Source: Anarhynchus alexandrinus
Taxonomy: Eukaryota > Chordata > Aves > Charadriiformes > Charadriidae
Reading direction: 5' to 3'
NCBI GenBank assembly: GCA_008711295.1
Contig: VUYV01000070.1
Coordinates: 1,193,839-1,257,838 of the forward strand
Length of the DNA: 64,000 nucleotides
Position numbers and translations under genes: made by a program. A model generated the notes under the pieces. That model worked only from the letters and a program-made list of their open reading frames with translations. It was not told where the DNA came from and did no database searches. Below, piece after piece: positions 13,298-25,821 of the stretch. The stretch's first letter is position 1. Each line of letters opens with the position of its first letter.

Positions 13298-16149
13298 TGA
13301 GAGCAGCTTCACTTTTGTGAAGGAGGACGTGCCTTGTTCTGCATACTAATTCAAAGGCTTTTGGTTTACTTCTGTGTTAACTCCGGTGAGGTTTTTCAGG
13401 ATACCGGTTCTGCACGGCATTAGTCGTTTTTGCAGTTGCTCTATTATTGGTTCATACACAGTTATTTATTCCTGTTATATTTATTGTTTTGTGAAGTACC
13501 TGTAGCAGGGGCAACTACCGAGGATAAATCTCAAAGTACTATTTTTAGGCTGTGACTTTGTGCTGCTTGATGTCCCCGTTTTTATTCTTCATACAAAGCC
13601 ATTTCTGTTATTTTAATGTGCTTGCTTTTACAATTTTAAAACACGATAATTAATGCTCAAATGTGAACTCTCAAAGCCCTACGTGTGAAAATAAATAGGA
13701 TTATGTTGCAAGGTGTTTATGTATGCCTCTGTGCCATGAGGAATTCATTTCATTGTGTCAGCTTGCTTACTTAGTTATTAATTTAACAAGCTGTCACAGT
13801 GCAGTCCCTGTTTGGTTTTAAAAACATGAAAATGGAACAGTTTATATAGTCTATAACAAAATCTTAAGGGAGACCTATGAGTCTGGATTGTCCCTAAGAC
13901 TGGTCCAGTGAGGTATAATTACAATATCAAATCATCTCCTTTTGTACATTCTGGTGTTTTGGGGCTTAGTCAGCACGGATGTGTCTGTTTCTCCTGAGGC
14001 TCGCCAAGCACGGTTTGCCTTCGTCCTGTCACTCATATCTGCATTGGAACCAGCAGCTTAAGCCCTTTCCGATAGCCCGTAATGAAGAGGATGACAGAAC
14101 CTAGTCTTCGGGATGTATTAAAAAAGGCACTTACAAGGATATGGAAAGATAAGGGCGCAGAACCTGCAGGGTGTTCAGGAATGAAGCAAAGCTCCGGGGA
14201 AGGCTCCTGCTGCCCCCTGCTGTTAACGGTACCTCGACTGAGCCGCAGCGCTTTTAAGATGCACTTTTATTTGCTCGAGAAATGTTGGTAGGTTATATTT
14301 CATCTGCTTTTAGGAAATGGATGCAACCTAGGATCAGATTTCCTGAGTGGAAATCGTATCTTTTTGTTCTACTTGTCGCATTGCTCGCTTGGTTGAATGA
14401 ATAAAGGCACCGGCGTCGTTATTTTAAAATTTAGTATTAATTCTGAGATTATAAAGCATGCTGGGCAGTTAACTCTGGAAACAGGATTATTGAATTTCTG
14501 TAGTGGTTTCTTATTTGGATTTTGACTTAATTTCTTGTAACATTGTGTCATAATTTAGTAATTGTTCAGCCATACACTGCCTATCCTGCAGTATTGTTCA
14601 TTTAGTATACAGTTAAATTTGTACTAAAAAAAAGGAAAGCAAAAAATCCTCAAATACTGCTGTTTGGCTTAATGCTTAATCTATTTTCCTTTGCATAAAA
14701 TTAGTTCTAGTCTTTACAACAAAAGTTAGGGGGGAAGGGAGGTTTAAAGCTTACTTGCGTTCAAAAAAGGCAAATACCCTGATGCTTTAGCTCATGAGCA
14801 GTGTCCACTTCTTTCCTTTGCCTCTCTGTGTGTGTATGCACGTGCATTTTAAATAGCCATGACCTGAAGCATATAAGAAGAGAGCTGATGAGGCCGAAAC
14901 AGCCTGCCCCATTCTTCTTTATTATCTGGCAAATCTGAGGAGAATCCTTTTGGGACTTGATGCTGACATTGTTAGTGTCATTTACTACAGATATTATCTT
15001 TGATGTCAGCTATTTTTAGAGGTGAATATGGACTGGCATATCTTGAAAGAATTATGGAGAGAGTGCTCTACTGAAGAGGGGGAACTTAAGATTGTGGCAC
15101 AGTGGAGTTTGTGCCTTATGCAACTGTCCATGGATTCAAACCTTCACCTGCGGATTTCACAGAAGATCTTTGAGGATAAAACCTGCCCCAACCTGTGAAT
15201 CTGCTGACAAGACCAAGTATTCTGTATGACTCTGCTTAGGAGTCTACCAGCTGTCTCTGGAAGAAGGACACAGGTTGAATTGCCCAGAGACATTTAATGA
15301 TCTGTGTGAGTATCAGGCAGAAAACGTCACTGTGTGGGAGAAAATGGAAAAGTGGTTTCCAGGCACTTCAGAGTCAGAACAGTTGGCGCCAGGTGTTTTT
15401 TTTCTTCTAGTTTTGATTTATTTTTATTTATCCTTCTTTTTTTTCTCAGCTTCAGGTTTCAGTTAGCAACTCTGTAGGTGAGGAAGAAGATTGACTGTCT
15501 AGGACTGGAATACAGGAGAAAGCAAAGGGACAAAAAATAATTCAACCTAGAAACTGAGAATAAGCCAGTTGAGTGGTCAACAGATGCGAATGTGTTTAAA
15601 ATACATACTGTCAGCTCTGTGCAATGGGGAGAGAAACAGAAATGCCTCAGGTAATGGAAAAACATGGAGCATATAGAGAGGCAGTTCTCTTCCCAGCATT
15701 TTTGGTCTAGCAGAGGTGTCACTAGCTTACATAGTTGCTGGGGCGTCTTCGTGCTCGTGAACTGGCCCTGAAAGCTGCATCCTCAAAGTACAAGCTCACA
15801 ACTTGTCAGTCTCATGATATCGTTACCAGATAACTGGGTGCTAACAGAGTCATAACTTAGGGGTAGAAAGAGGAAGTGCAATTGTTGAAAGTTCATAAAA
15901 GCAAATAAAAAAAGTAATTTAAAAGGTGTTTGCCTTCTGGGCTTATGTTTTAACAATGTTTAGAAGAATAACCTGATGAGGTTAGTAAGCTTTTAACACA
16001 TTTCACAGGATGCTTTTACATGTGAGCTAGGGAAACAGTGGCTAAGTGAAAGTATTCTAGGTGAGAGAGTTAAAAAAAAATGATGGATGATAATGTTTGG
16101 AGACTACTTAGAGAATGTATCTTTCCATTCTGACAGAGAGTCAAAGCAC

Positions 16150-16350
16150 GGTCTGGCTGGATTGGGTCCTGAGTTTTGTGCTATTACCTATTTTCATAAT
16201 GATGTGGAAGGTAGAATAAAAGTTTACTTGTCAGATTTTACAGTGAAGCTAGAAAAAATTGCAGATACAGTGGGGGACAGAATTTGATTTTAAGAAATTG
16301 GCAGAATCGTCAGAAAAAGTAGGACTGACTTCAATAGGACATAGTGCAAG
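16150..16350 (+). mobile_element. Ancient CR1 LINE relic, reverse transcriptase segment
   Basis: The plus-strand frame reads LAGLGPEF, then YFHNDVEGRIKVYLSDF, then KIADTVGDRI. This is the order expected of the CR1 reverse transcriptase stretch around the F-INDLE...LSKFADD...GVADT region, with the catalytic FADD decayed. It is highly diverged and found only by protein-level resemblance, so the boundaries are approximate. Confidence 0.55.
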
Positions 16351-16410
16351 TTGCTACAGGGCAGCAAAAAGAGTCATAGTGTCAAAGAGGTATTGGTAGG
16401 AAAGATACTC

Positions 16411-16830
16411 TGTAGGTCATGTAGTCCAACCTTCTTGTTGAGGCAGGAAAGTCACTAACACCAGGTCATCAGCTGCAGCTTTGTCTGGACCAGTCTTGAA
16501 GAACTCCAAGGATGAAGATTCCACAACCTCTCCAAGCATGTTGTTGGGTGCCATACTACCCTCCTTACGATATTTCTTTTTTTCCCGATGTCCATCCTGA
16601 ATTTCTGAAACTCAGATTTGTGTCCATTGCCATTATCCTAACTTGCCTGGCACTACAAAGAAGAGGGTTGGGTTTTTTTCTGTCATCGTTGCAGCTACAT
16701 TTTCAGGTAACTGTAGGCTGGTTTGAAGTTGCTCCTTAGCCACCTCTTTCTGAGTCTAAAGAAACCTAGCTCCCTCATGCTTCTNCAAGATCACATTGGC
16801 CAACTCTTTCATCACTCTTGGGTCAATCTC
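16411..16830 (-). mobile_element. Old CR1 LINE relic, antisense, 3' region
   Basis: The plus strand reads the reverse complement of CR1: CATGTAGTCCAACCTTCTTG, then GAAGATTCCACAACCTCTCC, then GTCCATCCTGAATTTC, then TTGTGTCCATTGCC. These are hallmarks of an older CR1 subfamily in antisense. The later part, up to about 16.83 kb, is poorly preserved and includes the N at 16785. The 3' end of the element points left. Confidence 0.75.
16785..16785. other. Ambiguous base (N)
   Basis: A single undetermined base within the antisense CR1 relic of intron 2. It has no effect on coding sequence. Confidence 0.99.
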
Positions 16831-19800
16831 ATCTGTCACCATAGATACGGATGGAACTCTAAGTCATCCCTAACTTGTTCCTGCGCTGCTGACACCCTCC
16901 CAAACCATGTCACTTAGGGGTTTTGGAGAAAGTGTCACGGTGCATCACCTGTCACTTAGATTGGCTTTCCTGTCCATCATTGTATAAATATGTTTTCTGA
17001 ACTTCATTTTACAACTAATGCACCTGTGGAAATCCTTCTTTATTACTCTTTTTGCCATTTCCCAGCTTACTGTTGGGTTCCAGCTGGGCGTCAAACTTCC
17101 TGATTTTGTATCCAAGTATGCAAACAGTGCTTTTATACTCCCCTCTCATTGCCTGTCCGTGTTTCCTGCTCACGTGTGCCCCTTTCTTGCACGCTCATTC
17201 AGAAACTCCCTGTTTGACCAGCTGGGCCTCCTGCTGAAATTCCTGGCCTTCCTGTGTAGCAGGGTAGTCTGTTCTTGAGCTAGCAATATTTTAAAAACCA
17301 GATTGGACCCCCTTTCTCTTCATGCTGCTTCCCAATTAATTGCACAGGTTGTATTAAGTACAAACAACTTCCCAGTTAGCAGTTGCATGCCTGTTGATCT
17401 TTGAAACTGCAACACCCATTGGTTATTAACGAAGTGCTTTGCTCATGTGAATGAGCAGGAGGAAAGGTGTAGAGAACAGAAATACAGAACTTACGAGCCA
17501 GCACCACCTTGTTAATAAGTATGGACCAATCAGAAAGACACGTTATAAGTTTTTCTTGACAGCAGAACTGCTATAGTCAAACACTTAAACAAGGAAAAAA
17601 AAGATTATATTTTCCTAATTTTAAAGCATTCATTGTGATTTTTTTTGCATGTTTAATATAGTAACTACATATAATTGCTTATATTTCATGTAAATAGAAC
17701 AAAACTAGTGTTCCTGTGCAATTGTCTTGCAGGCATCATAGTGCTAGTCATAAAAATGGGCCTAAACTTGAAGTGAATAGTCTAGTTTGAGATGACTAGT
17801 CTTTTTTGAGTAACATTTTGAAGGGGAGTTTGGTGGTTTTTTTTAAGATTTCTTTTGCAGCCTTTTTTTCTACAAAAAAAGACTAACACTTCTCAAGAAA
17901 AGTAGTACATACGCTTCCCATAAGCAGGTCAAAATAGCATGCAGTTCCTTTAAATTCATTGGAAGCAGGTCAGTAGTTGCAAGCGTTGGTTGTAACATCT
18001 TTTTGGGTCATACTGGTCATTCTTCATAACTTCACTAACTTGTTTCTAGCCTGCACAAGTCCCTTCCCACCTTACAGGGAGCAACAACAGTGCAAAGCGA
18101 CGGCAGTGTTGTGCAGTGGGGTTGTTTCCACTGGCCAGTTGCTGCCAGCACTTCCTTTGAGTTTTCCAGTAGCACAGCTGGGCCAGTAGTAGCAAAAGCA
18201 GGAACCCTCACTATAAAAATGTCTAAAATACCTGTTGTGGGTGTTGCTCCTTTAGCCACGTGTTCCTCTTCCAACAGAATCACTGTTTTGTTTTCTTTTG
18301 ACAAGTCCAATCTGTAGATTAAAATTCAGCATCTTTCATATGTTAGATTGAGGGAAGATGGAGAGCTTCCTTGGTTAGCACTTGACACACACACAACAGA
18401 GTAGTTCCTGTGCTGACTCAGCAGAGATGCTGCAGCCCCGGTTCAGGAAGCCACTGAAGAACTTGCTTATATCCATTCATCTTAGGAAATCCTTTTTGAC
18501 TTTGAATGGTCTTAAAGGTATGTCTGAAAGCTGAGCATATGTTCAGGTATTTTTGAGTGTAATGATGCTCTCATTATACAGAATTGGAATGCATAATCTT
18601 TTCCTTAGCGTAGGCGCTTCCCCTAGTGTACCCTGTCAAAATTTCTCCGATGTTGCGCAGTAGTTTGTGAGCTGGCAGACAAAAATTATATTAAAATGGA
18701 ATAACACAAAGCAACTCTTCAATAATTTTAGGATTAAAAAAAAATCCTGTGGAATTTAGTGTCCACATCAGAAAATCCACTATCCAAACGTTATTCAGAT
18801 TGTCAGTCTCCAGTAAGAGTCCAAAGGCGAGTCTGTAGGCTAAGTGGGCGGGGAGGGGGGGAAGAAATATCTGATGACTGTTTTGTAAAGTGTTATCACC
18901 AAGGATGTTTAATGAGCACTGGAAATCATTTCCCCATACCAGTCCCCATCCACAGGACAGGAGAGCGTTAGTCTCCAGGGCTAATGTAAAGTGCCAACAC
19001 TAGAGAGTGCGTTTGGGACTGGAACGGCAAATGACAGATTTTTGGTGTGCAAAGTGTTCAAGCAGGAGGGGAATATAATTAATGTTATTTTATTTTCCTG
19101 TAATTTTTCAGTGAAATTTCAGAAAGGCTTCTGTAGTCCAAAGAGGTCTTCCTTTCTGTTATCCACTGGCATTTTATATCGGCGCTGGCTTTATAACAAT
19201 TCCCTAAATAGCGTTCGTTCTTCTTATGATACCTAATAAAGTGTAAAAAATGACTCGGTCAGTGTTGAAGAAAGTAGTTATTATGGCATTACATTGCACA
19301 CCACTGAACTTTCATGGGCGTATGTCTCAGGCCTGCAAATGCTTAAGCATGTGCTTAACGCTGTGGATGTGCCCACCGTGACCGCAATCTGGGAGCTGGG
19401 GTTGCTCACAGAGGCAGTCGCGTGCCGAAGTCTTTAAAAATCGCTAGTGTAAAATGCTGGAAAGGAGCACTGCCATAAGGCCATATCATATATTTGAGGG
19501 GCCAAAAGGGTGTTTTGTACATTCCTGCGATGTTAGTTCTTTTGTGGGTGGCAGAACTAGAGGCCTGAAGAATCACTGCATCGTACAGCTTGTTCTCGTC
19601 TTCAAACCAAGTGTAATTTTCACCTGCTTACCTTGGAAACTGTTGTCCCAGTTTTGCTTTAACTGTGTGCCTGAATTTAAAAGAGAACGGATGCCGATGA
19701 AACTGAAATCTTCTTGTGAAAATTGGGGTTCTTCATCTGTGTATTTTCCTTTTCAGGTTACTGTATGTGGGTTTTTTTTGATGTAGCACAATAATTAACA

Positions 19801-20583
19801 AGTCTGCTGAATTCCACTGCAGACGTGTGGATCAGGCTGCAGGAGATCTGGCTCTCTCAGAGACAGTGATGTAGAAAGTAATGATTTTTAAGCTTTTTAC
19901 TGCCTTGGATTTGATCTGTTTTATTAGCTTTTTTTTTTTCATCATGAAGCATTTCTGACCCACCCCCTAAATTCATAATACAAGGCAATGTTTTGCCAGT
20001 TGGAAGTTTAGTGACTGATCAAACTTTATTATAGATTCCTTGGTATTCTGTGTAACAATATCATTAATTCTGATTACAGTACACAGCAATGCATGTGAAA
20101 TATGTAATTCAGTGAGTCTCTACTGAACATAAATATGTATCACCTACTACAATGAATTATTGCTAGGCTATTAAATGATTTGATTCTGAGCCATATTTCT
20201 TAATACTCATTTATTCTTGCTCCTCATTTTGACTTATTTATAAAAGCTATAGAACAAGTGATCTTGGTTTTGTTATTATGGAAGGAATAACAACTGCAAA
20301 CTAAAATACAAAGGAGAGACAGAAAGGAATTGGAAAAGATTGCTTTCACTGTTTATTTCCTGGACACTTGAAGGATCATTGTTATACCATATCAATAACA
20401 TTTGTTCATCAATGAGGGAATATGAAAGAACTGCGCTGTTCCCTGTCAATGAAACGAAGGTGATGTTTTTTTCAAAACGAGCAGTATTTACAAGCTAAAA
20501 ATACACCAAGAGCATTTTAAATGTGAATTCCAGTTATGTGATGTTTTCCTTGTTTTATGGAAATTAATTAAGGCTTCTTTTGA

Positions 20584-20787
<204 letters not shown>

Positions 20788-21835
20788 AATCGTTTAATGG
20801 GAAGAAAAACAACAAAAGGATTACCCCATCTTTTCTAACTCACGGTTTTTTTAGAACACTTGTGGAGCACCAAACAGTCTGCTCTGTTGATAAAATAGCC
20901 TTTGCCTTTTGGGTGTGAACACTGTAACCAGCTTTTACAACCATTTAAAAGAACTGCAAACACTAGGGTTGCTGATCTTACATAGGCAGATGCTGCAAGC
21001 TGCTGATACATAAGCTTCATTTTTCCTGACAACAAGCAAAAGGATCTACGTGACAGCGATCATTGTGAGAAAACTAGTTGGAATGAGAATGCAACGCCAG
21101 CATCTGCTATTGCCTTCAGGGGAGCAGCTGGTAGAGGCTCCATTTAGAAGTTTCCCTGTATCATAGAGGATTCAGATGTCTGATAAGCAGGCAATGGCAT
21201 CTTGTACAATAGGCTGTGTTGGCCCCTTGTTACTTGCTCAGAAAAGCTCTGAAGGAATTAGTTGCAAGTGACTGTGCTGAGGGCAGTGAATGTAACTGGT
21301 TAATGACTTGTCTAATATCTGCATTCAACAGTCTTCTGGGAGAATAATACTAAATAACAAAAACCAAGCCACCAACCACACAGGATTTCATGAATTGGTA
21401 ATCGACATCACCGTGCCAGCTGTAGCAGATTGTTGAAGGAAGTCCAAACCCAGAGACATGTGCTTCTGACTGTGTAGTTGGAAGTTGTCTCAGCTCTGAG
21501 TGTTTTGCTGGGAGGGTGGAGATAAGGGATAAGGGGGAGCAGAAAAAGACCTGACATGTCCCTGAGGCATCTAAAATGCATGAATGAATTGCAGTTGTCC
21601 GAAGTACCCATTTAACTTCATGAAAAGGATGCATATGGAACAAGTTCAGTTATATTTTTGAAAGGTATTTGTTAGTATAAATGAATATATATAGAACAAA
21701 TGTAAATGCAGAGGGAGAGAGACGATTTCGTCTTAAAATTGTAATATGAGCTGTGATGCAGTGGTTAAAGTACTAACTTTGTACACATTCTTGAGAGTCT
21801 TGGATTGGTACCCCCAATTTTGGCTGCTGTTACAA

Positions 21836-21841
21836 AATAAA
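21836..21841 (+). terminator. TMEM47: Proximal polyadenylation signal (AATAAA)
   Basis: A canonical hexamer about 1.05 kb after the TMEM47 stop. It is followed within 15-45 bases by a GT-rich element (GGTTTGTCTTCTGTAT, then CTCTGTGTTATGGG), the layout expected of a working cleavage site. Cleavage here would give a short 3'UTR isoform. Confidence 0.5.
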
Positions 21842-24369
21842 CATAAAGCGGTTTGTCTTCTGTATATGCCCTTGTACAGACTCTGTGTTATGGGAAATGC
21901 TTAAAAGTTCACATCAACTTAAGGTAGAACTGGACAAAATAACTATTTGTTATTCCATGTGTAATCTAGTAATTACTAAAAATTGTTTTCTAAGGCTGTT
22001 GTAACGAAAAAAACTGCCATTTTTTACAATCTTGTTAGGTTCCGAGTGTCTCTGATCATCAAGAATACAGCTGAGACTCCATCATGTCCATCTTAAAGCA
22101 TTAGTACTGCAGGAGGTAATCTCTTGTTCATAAAAGCTGAGTTTATAATGGGCTGGCTGATGATTATGTACATCTAATTACTCCTTGCTTAGTATGTTTC
22201 CCACTTAGAGCATCCAGAGACTTGTACACATGAAATGAAACCCAAGATAAAATAGGGAGAACTTTTACATGAATTTAATCCGCATCACTTTTATTTTTGT
22301 TTATGATTTGCCTATTTGGATATTTTCAATTAATTACGAACATATTTTTATACAATTCTAATCTTTAGAAATAACTATTTTTTTTAATGGAGAAATTTAA
22401 AATATATTCTATGTGGACCTCTGCAAAAGCAGGTGCGCTGGGGTTGCACATCCACCTCTATATGAAAGGTTTTGCTGGTGCCATGGAAAAGACTGCTGAA
22501 TTACTCGATGTTAAGACCGCATCTACAGTGTTAATGCCTGTGCCACCGTTCACAGGGCGCGGAGGTTCTGCAGTGACCGTGGGACCACGGGGCTGCCTTT
22601 AGGAGGCTGCTGTGAAAGTATTGCTGACGTACGGAGATGGCTTATAAAACTCTGGGGCTCTCGAGTTAAATCTTGACTACCGTGGCAGAATATTCCGTAT
22701 CAGCAGTCTTTCCAGGACCAGTGGTGATTAATTAGATTAGATGGAGCAAAATGATAGCTTGACGTGGAAGGGATTGTATGGCAGTGCCTGGAGAACAAAA
22801 AGGATGGGAGGAAAAATTATGTCTACTCGTTTCACAGGCGCCAGAGAGCATTTGTAACTCTGTTTTTTTCCTGAGACTGACTTAAGGCGGATATTCAGTA
22901 TATAGTTAACTCTGTATCTTTCTGAACAGCTGTGTAGTTCTGCTTTTATTTAGCAGCATGGAGAACATTGTAGTTTGGCATGGGAATTAGGTTAACGTAG
23001 AGAAGCCCACTGTGAGAAGATTTCTGTACCTTTCTAGGAGAACAGCGTTTTGGTGCTGGCATTGCGCGGCACTTTGCCTGTGCTGACAAGAAGGTACAGT
23101 GCTGAACCCATATCATATCTACTAATTTATCAAGTAATTTTTCTTTATATAGAGTTTGAGCGAAAACAAATGTCAGGCCTAAGGCATATGCAAATTAATG
23201 ACATGCACTCTGAAAGTCACCCGGCTCTTAATGTGAAAGATATTCAGGCAAAAAAATCTACAAACGTGAATGCCTAAAGCCAAGGTTCTTCATTCATATT
23301 TGAGTCAGAGATCTGATTTTCAGTCTCAACACCTGCTTTTCCTCTTGAAGATAATGCAATCTATGAGGACGCACCTCTCAAACTCCTCAGGTCCTTTGCG
23401 TTTGGGCATGTAGGATATGGGTTTAGGTACCTAACTTTAGCTTATGTTGCTGCTGCCATTTCTTATTTTTCCCCTTACCATTGCCAGTTTCGGCAAGCAT
23501 TCTGTTTCTCAGCACTGAACTAAAAGTAAATACAACATTACGCTGATTTTTTTGCTAGCCACAAAAAGGATACATATCTGTGTCTTGACTGTACGTATGA
23601 CAAATTAACCATTTTGTATGTTGTGCTTGTGTCATGCCACCATTATTTCAGTTGTTTGGTTTTATCTCACTGGCAGGATGTTTCTCTCACACAACGAATC
23701 CATTTTCTTTTTCTTCCAAATATATATGAATAAATATATATATAGCAAACTTGCAAGCAGGGCTAGTTATTTGTATTTTTTAAGCTTAAAGTATACCGTC
23801 CGGTGCTGACAAGTACCTAGCACCTCTTCTGGATTTCTTGCACAACTTCGTTTAGCTTTTGTAAATTTTAAAAACAAATATAGAGACACCTATGTGTTTG
23901 AAATATAAATGATATATATGGATTAGCATGTAACTGTATATTATTAAACATGCAATGAACTGGCTGGTAAGTGAAGTCTAATCTTATGGCTAGCAATGTA
24001 ATTTATTCAGACTGTATTTTTGTACAGAGCAGTGCACACTAACCTATTGCCTCTGTGTCCTCTATAATGCCTAAAACTGTGCCTAGAAATTTCATTTCTG
24101 TCTTTAAAGGAAAAAAAAAAAAGACAACTAAATGCTTCATGTTGTTGATGGTTTTTCTGATGTTGTTCTTTATTTATTTTTGAGAAGTGTATGGTATGTT
24201 TATTAAATGAATCCATCAAAATATGGTTTGTTTTAAATGGTCATTGTTAGCAGGGAAAACCACATTTATTTTTTTTAAATCAAGACTTTTAAGTTTGCAG
24301 TTTTAATACCATTTCTGCATTTCACGATTTTTGTAGCTTACATGAAGTTATATGTGAAAAAGTAACTGA

Positions 24370-24375
24370 AATAAA
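24370..24375 (+). terminator. TMEM47: Distal polyadenylation signal (AATAAA)
   Basis: A canonical hexamer inside an A-rich run, followed about 25 bases later by GAGTGTGCCTGTTTTGC, a good GT-rich downstream element. Base composition changes just afterwards, with a CpG-richer and GC-richer flank. I take this as the main transcript end. Confidence 0.7.
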
Positions 24376-24426
24376 AAAGAAAAAATTGTTACACTAACCG
24401 AGTGTGCCTGTTTTGCTCCCAGTGGA

Positions 24427-24440
24427 ATATATATATATAT
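24427..24440. repeat. (AT)7 microsatellite
   Basis: Seven AT units about 30 bases beyond the inferred transcript end. Confidence 0.9.
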
Positions 24441-24954
24441 GTACGCAGCTGAAACTGGCCCTGGTTTTCTGTTGGGCAGGCGGAGAAGGGACAGTCTGCT
24501 TGGGCTGATGAACGTGCCCGGTATTCAGTTACCATGCTAAAGGAATCTTATCAAAATACGCAGGGGGAGAGGCGCAGGATCTTGCTGATGTAACCCCTCC
24601 CTCTCACCCGGCCGTAGAGCGAGTAGCACAGGGTAGGTGTCTGGGCGTCACAGAGCCCATACTGCCTTTATAAAAATGCAAGTTGTTGTCACATCAGAAA
24701 AGCAAATTGCTTTTAATGTGGTAAGTAACAAGGCCATGTATTGAAATGGGAATCTATACTGAGCACCTTGTTCCAGTGGGGGAATTTATTCGTTACATAC
24801 AGGTTTCTTTTTTGTGTTTCCAATAACATACTGTTTTCCATCTTGATTCTGAAAGCCGTGTTACTTTTCACCCTGATCCTGTTTATGAACCTGAAACGTG
24901 GTGTTGCAAAAAAAAAAATGGAAAAGCATGTTTAAAGAGATGATACTGTGTTGT

Positions 24955-25140
24955 TTCGGCTGTTCGGTAACGTACCGTCATCCTCTGCGTCGCTGGGCGC
25001 ATCTCACAAGAGCGGGTGGCAGCGTGAAGAAGAGGCTGCCGGCAGAAAGCCATGGGAGAAGCGAGGGGAGAAGCCTTGGCTTCCGGGGGCTATCGCAGTG
25101 AGCCAGTACAGCGCCAGGGTGGGGTGCGCAGGGTGGAAAT
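24955..25140. promoter_or_regulatory. CpG-rich patch (small CpG island-like)
   Basis: By eye there are about 15 CpG in roughly 186 bases, close to the number expected from base composition, in a region whose surroundings are strongly CpG-depleted. It is shorter than the usual 200-base island cut-off. It could be a small unmethylated regulatory element, an unannotated promoter, or a young GC-rich insertion. Confidence 0.4.
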
Positions 25141-25263
25141 CAAGTAATGGAAAAGGAATTCAGAGCGGGGAGTGAGTGTGATGGGCGGCTGGGAGGAGGG
25201 GAAGGATGGGAGGATGTCTGAAGGTTTGTTTTCTTTTGGACTGCAAGTACAATGAGGGAGGAA

Positions 25264-25283
25264 GTTCATAGGGAACTATGAAC
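25264..25283. repeat. Perfect hairpin with GGAA loop
   Basis: GTTCATAG, loop GGAA, CTATGAAC: an 8-base-pair perfect stem closed by a GNRA-type tetraloop, in the flank beyond TMEM47. Confidence 0.7.
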
Positions 25284-25704
25284 CCTCAGCCACTGGGGAG
25301 TGAGGGAGCTAGCCAGAGGTGATGGAAGGCGTATTTCTTGAAATTTGCATTAAAATTCTCTTTGTAGTGGGTGTGGCTTTAGGGGGCATATTGCCCAAGA
25401 GTTTGACCTGGGCTTAATGCCCAAATTTTAAGTCATCTGTGTGCCTATGTGTTGGCACAAGGTCAGGGGGCCCACTGGCTTACCAGGGGAAGGAATTCAG
25501 CATAGGGTGAGGGGTGCCTTACCCAAACCTTGTCTATCCAGACATGCTGAATGATAGGAGCACTGGCCTGGCTGGCATGAGCTGGCATGCCCCCATGTAC
25601 CAAAGACGTCCCAGGAGACTTGATGGTCTTGAGTGGCATCTCACAACATGTTTGTAATCCACTACAGAAGAAGGCCTGCACTCTGCTGCTGAACCAGAAG
25701 GAGA

Positions 25705-25821
25705 GTGGATGGGGCTTTGAGGAACCTGGTTTAGTGGAAGGTGTCCCTGCCCATGGCAAGGGCGTTGGAACTAGATGGTCTTTAAGGTCCCTTCCAACAT
25801 AAACCATTCTATGATTCTATG
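25705..25821 (+). mobile_element. CR1 LINE, 3' end fragment
   Basis: GGATGGGGCTTTGAGGAACC, then GGTGTCCCTGCCCATGGCAA, then GGTCCCTTCCAACATAAACC and ATTCTATGATTCTATG give the CR1 3' terminus including its tail. About 117 bases remain, in sense orientation. The sequence to its left is not recognisably CR1. Confidence 0.93.

Larger units (their letters stand above)
20788..24395 (+). other. TMEM47: TMEM47 3' untranslated region (inferred extent)
   Basis: AT-rich sequence directly after the stop codon, with no splice-like break and no recognisable CR1 insertion over about 3.6 kb. It holds a proximal AATAAA at 21836 and a distal one at 24370, each followed by a GT-rich stretch. Mammalian TMEM47 transcripts also carry a multi-kilobase 3'UTR (recalled), which supports the distal end. 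An octamer-like ATGCAAAT lies at 23188-23195 and short TA runs at about 23,705-23,745. The extent is an inference: no transcript evidence is available here. Confidence 0.75.
24397..25704. other. Downstream flank of TMEM47
   Basis: No gene recognised. The flank holds an (AT)7 run, a CpG-rich patch at 24,955-25,140, a perfect 8-base-stem hairpin at 25,264-25,283, and unclassified sequence up to the CR1 tail. Open frames at about 24.9-25.2 kb follow from the higher GC and resemble no protein I know. Confidence 0.7.

Noticed and set aside
18035..18317. 91-codon minus and 75-codon plus frames as an alternative TMEM47 exon
   Set aside because: Translations match no TMEM47 sequence or known domain, and no matched splice sites in phase 1 frame them.
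19454..19786. 110-codon frame in intron 2 as an exon
   Set aside because: No homology recognised and no acceptor-donor pair in the right phase; it is probably an ordinary intronic open frame.
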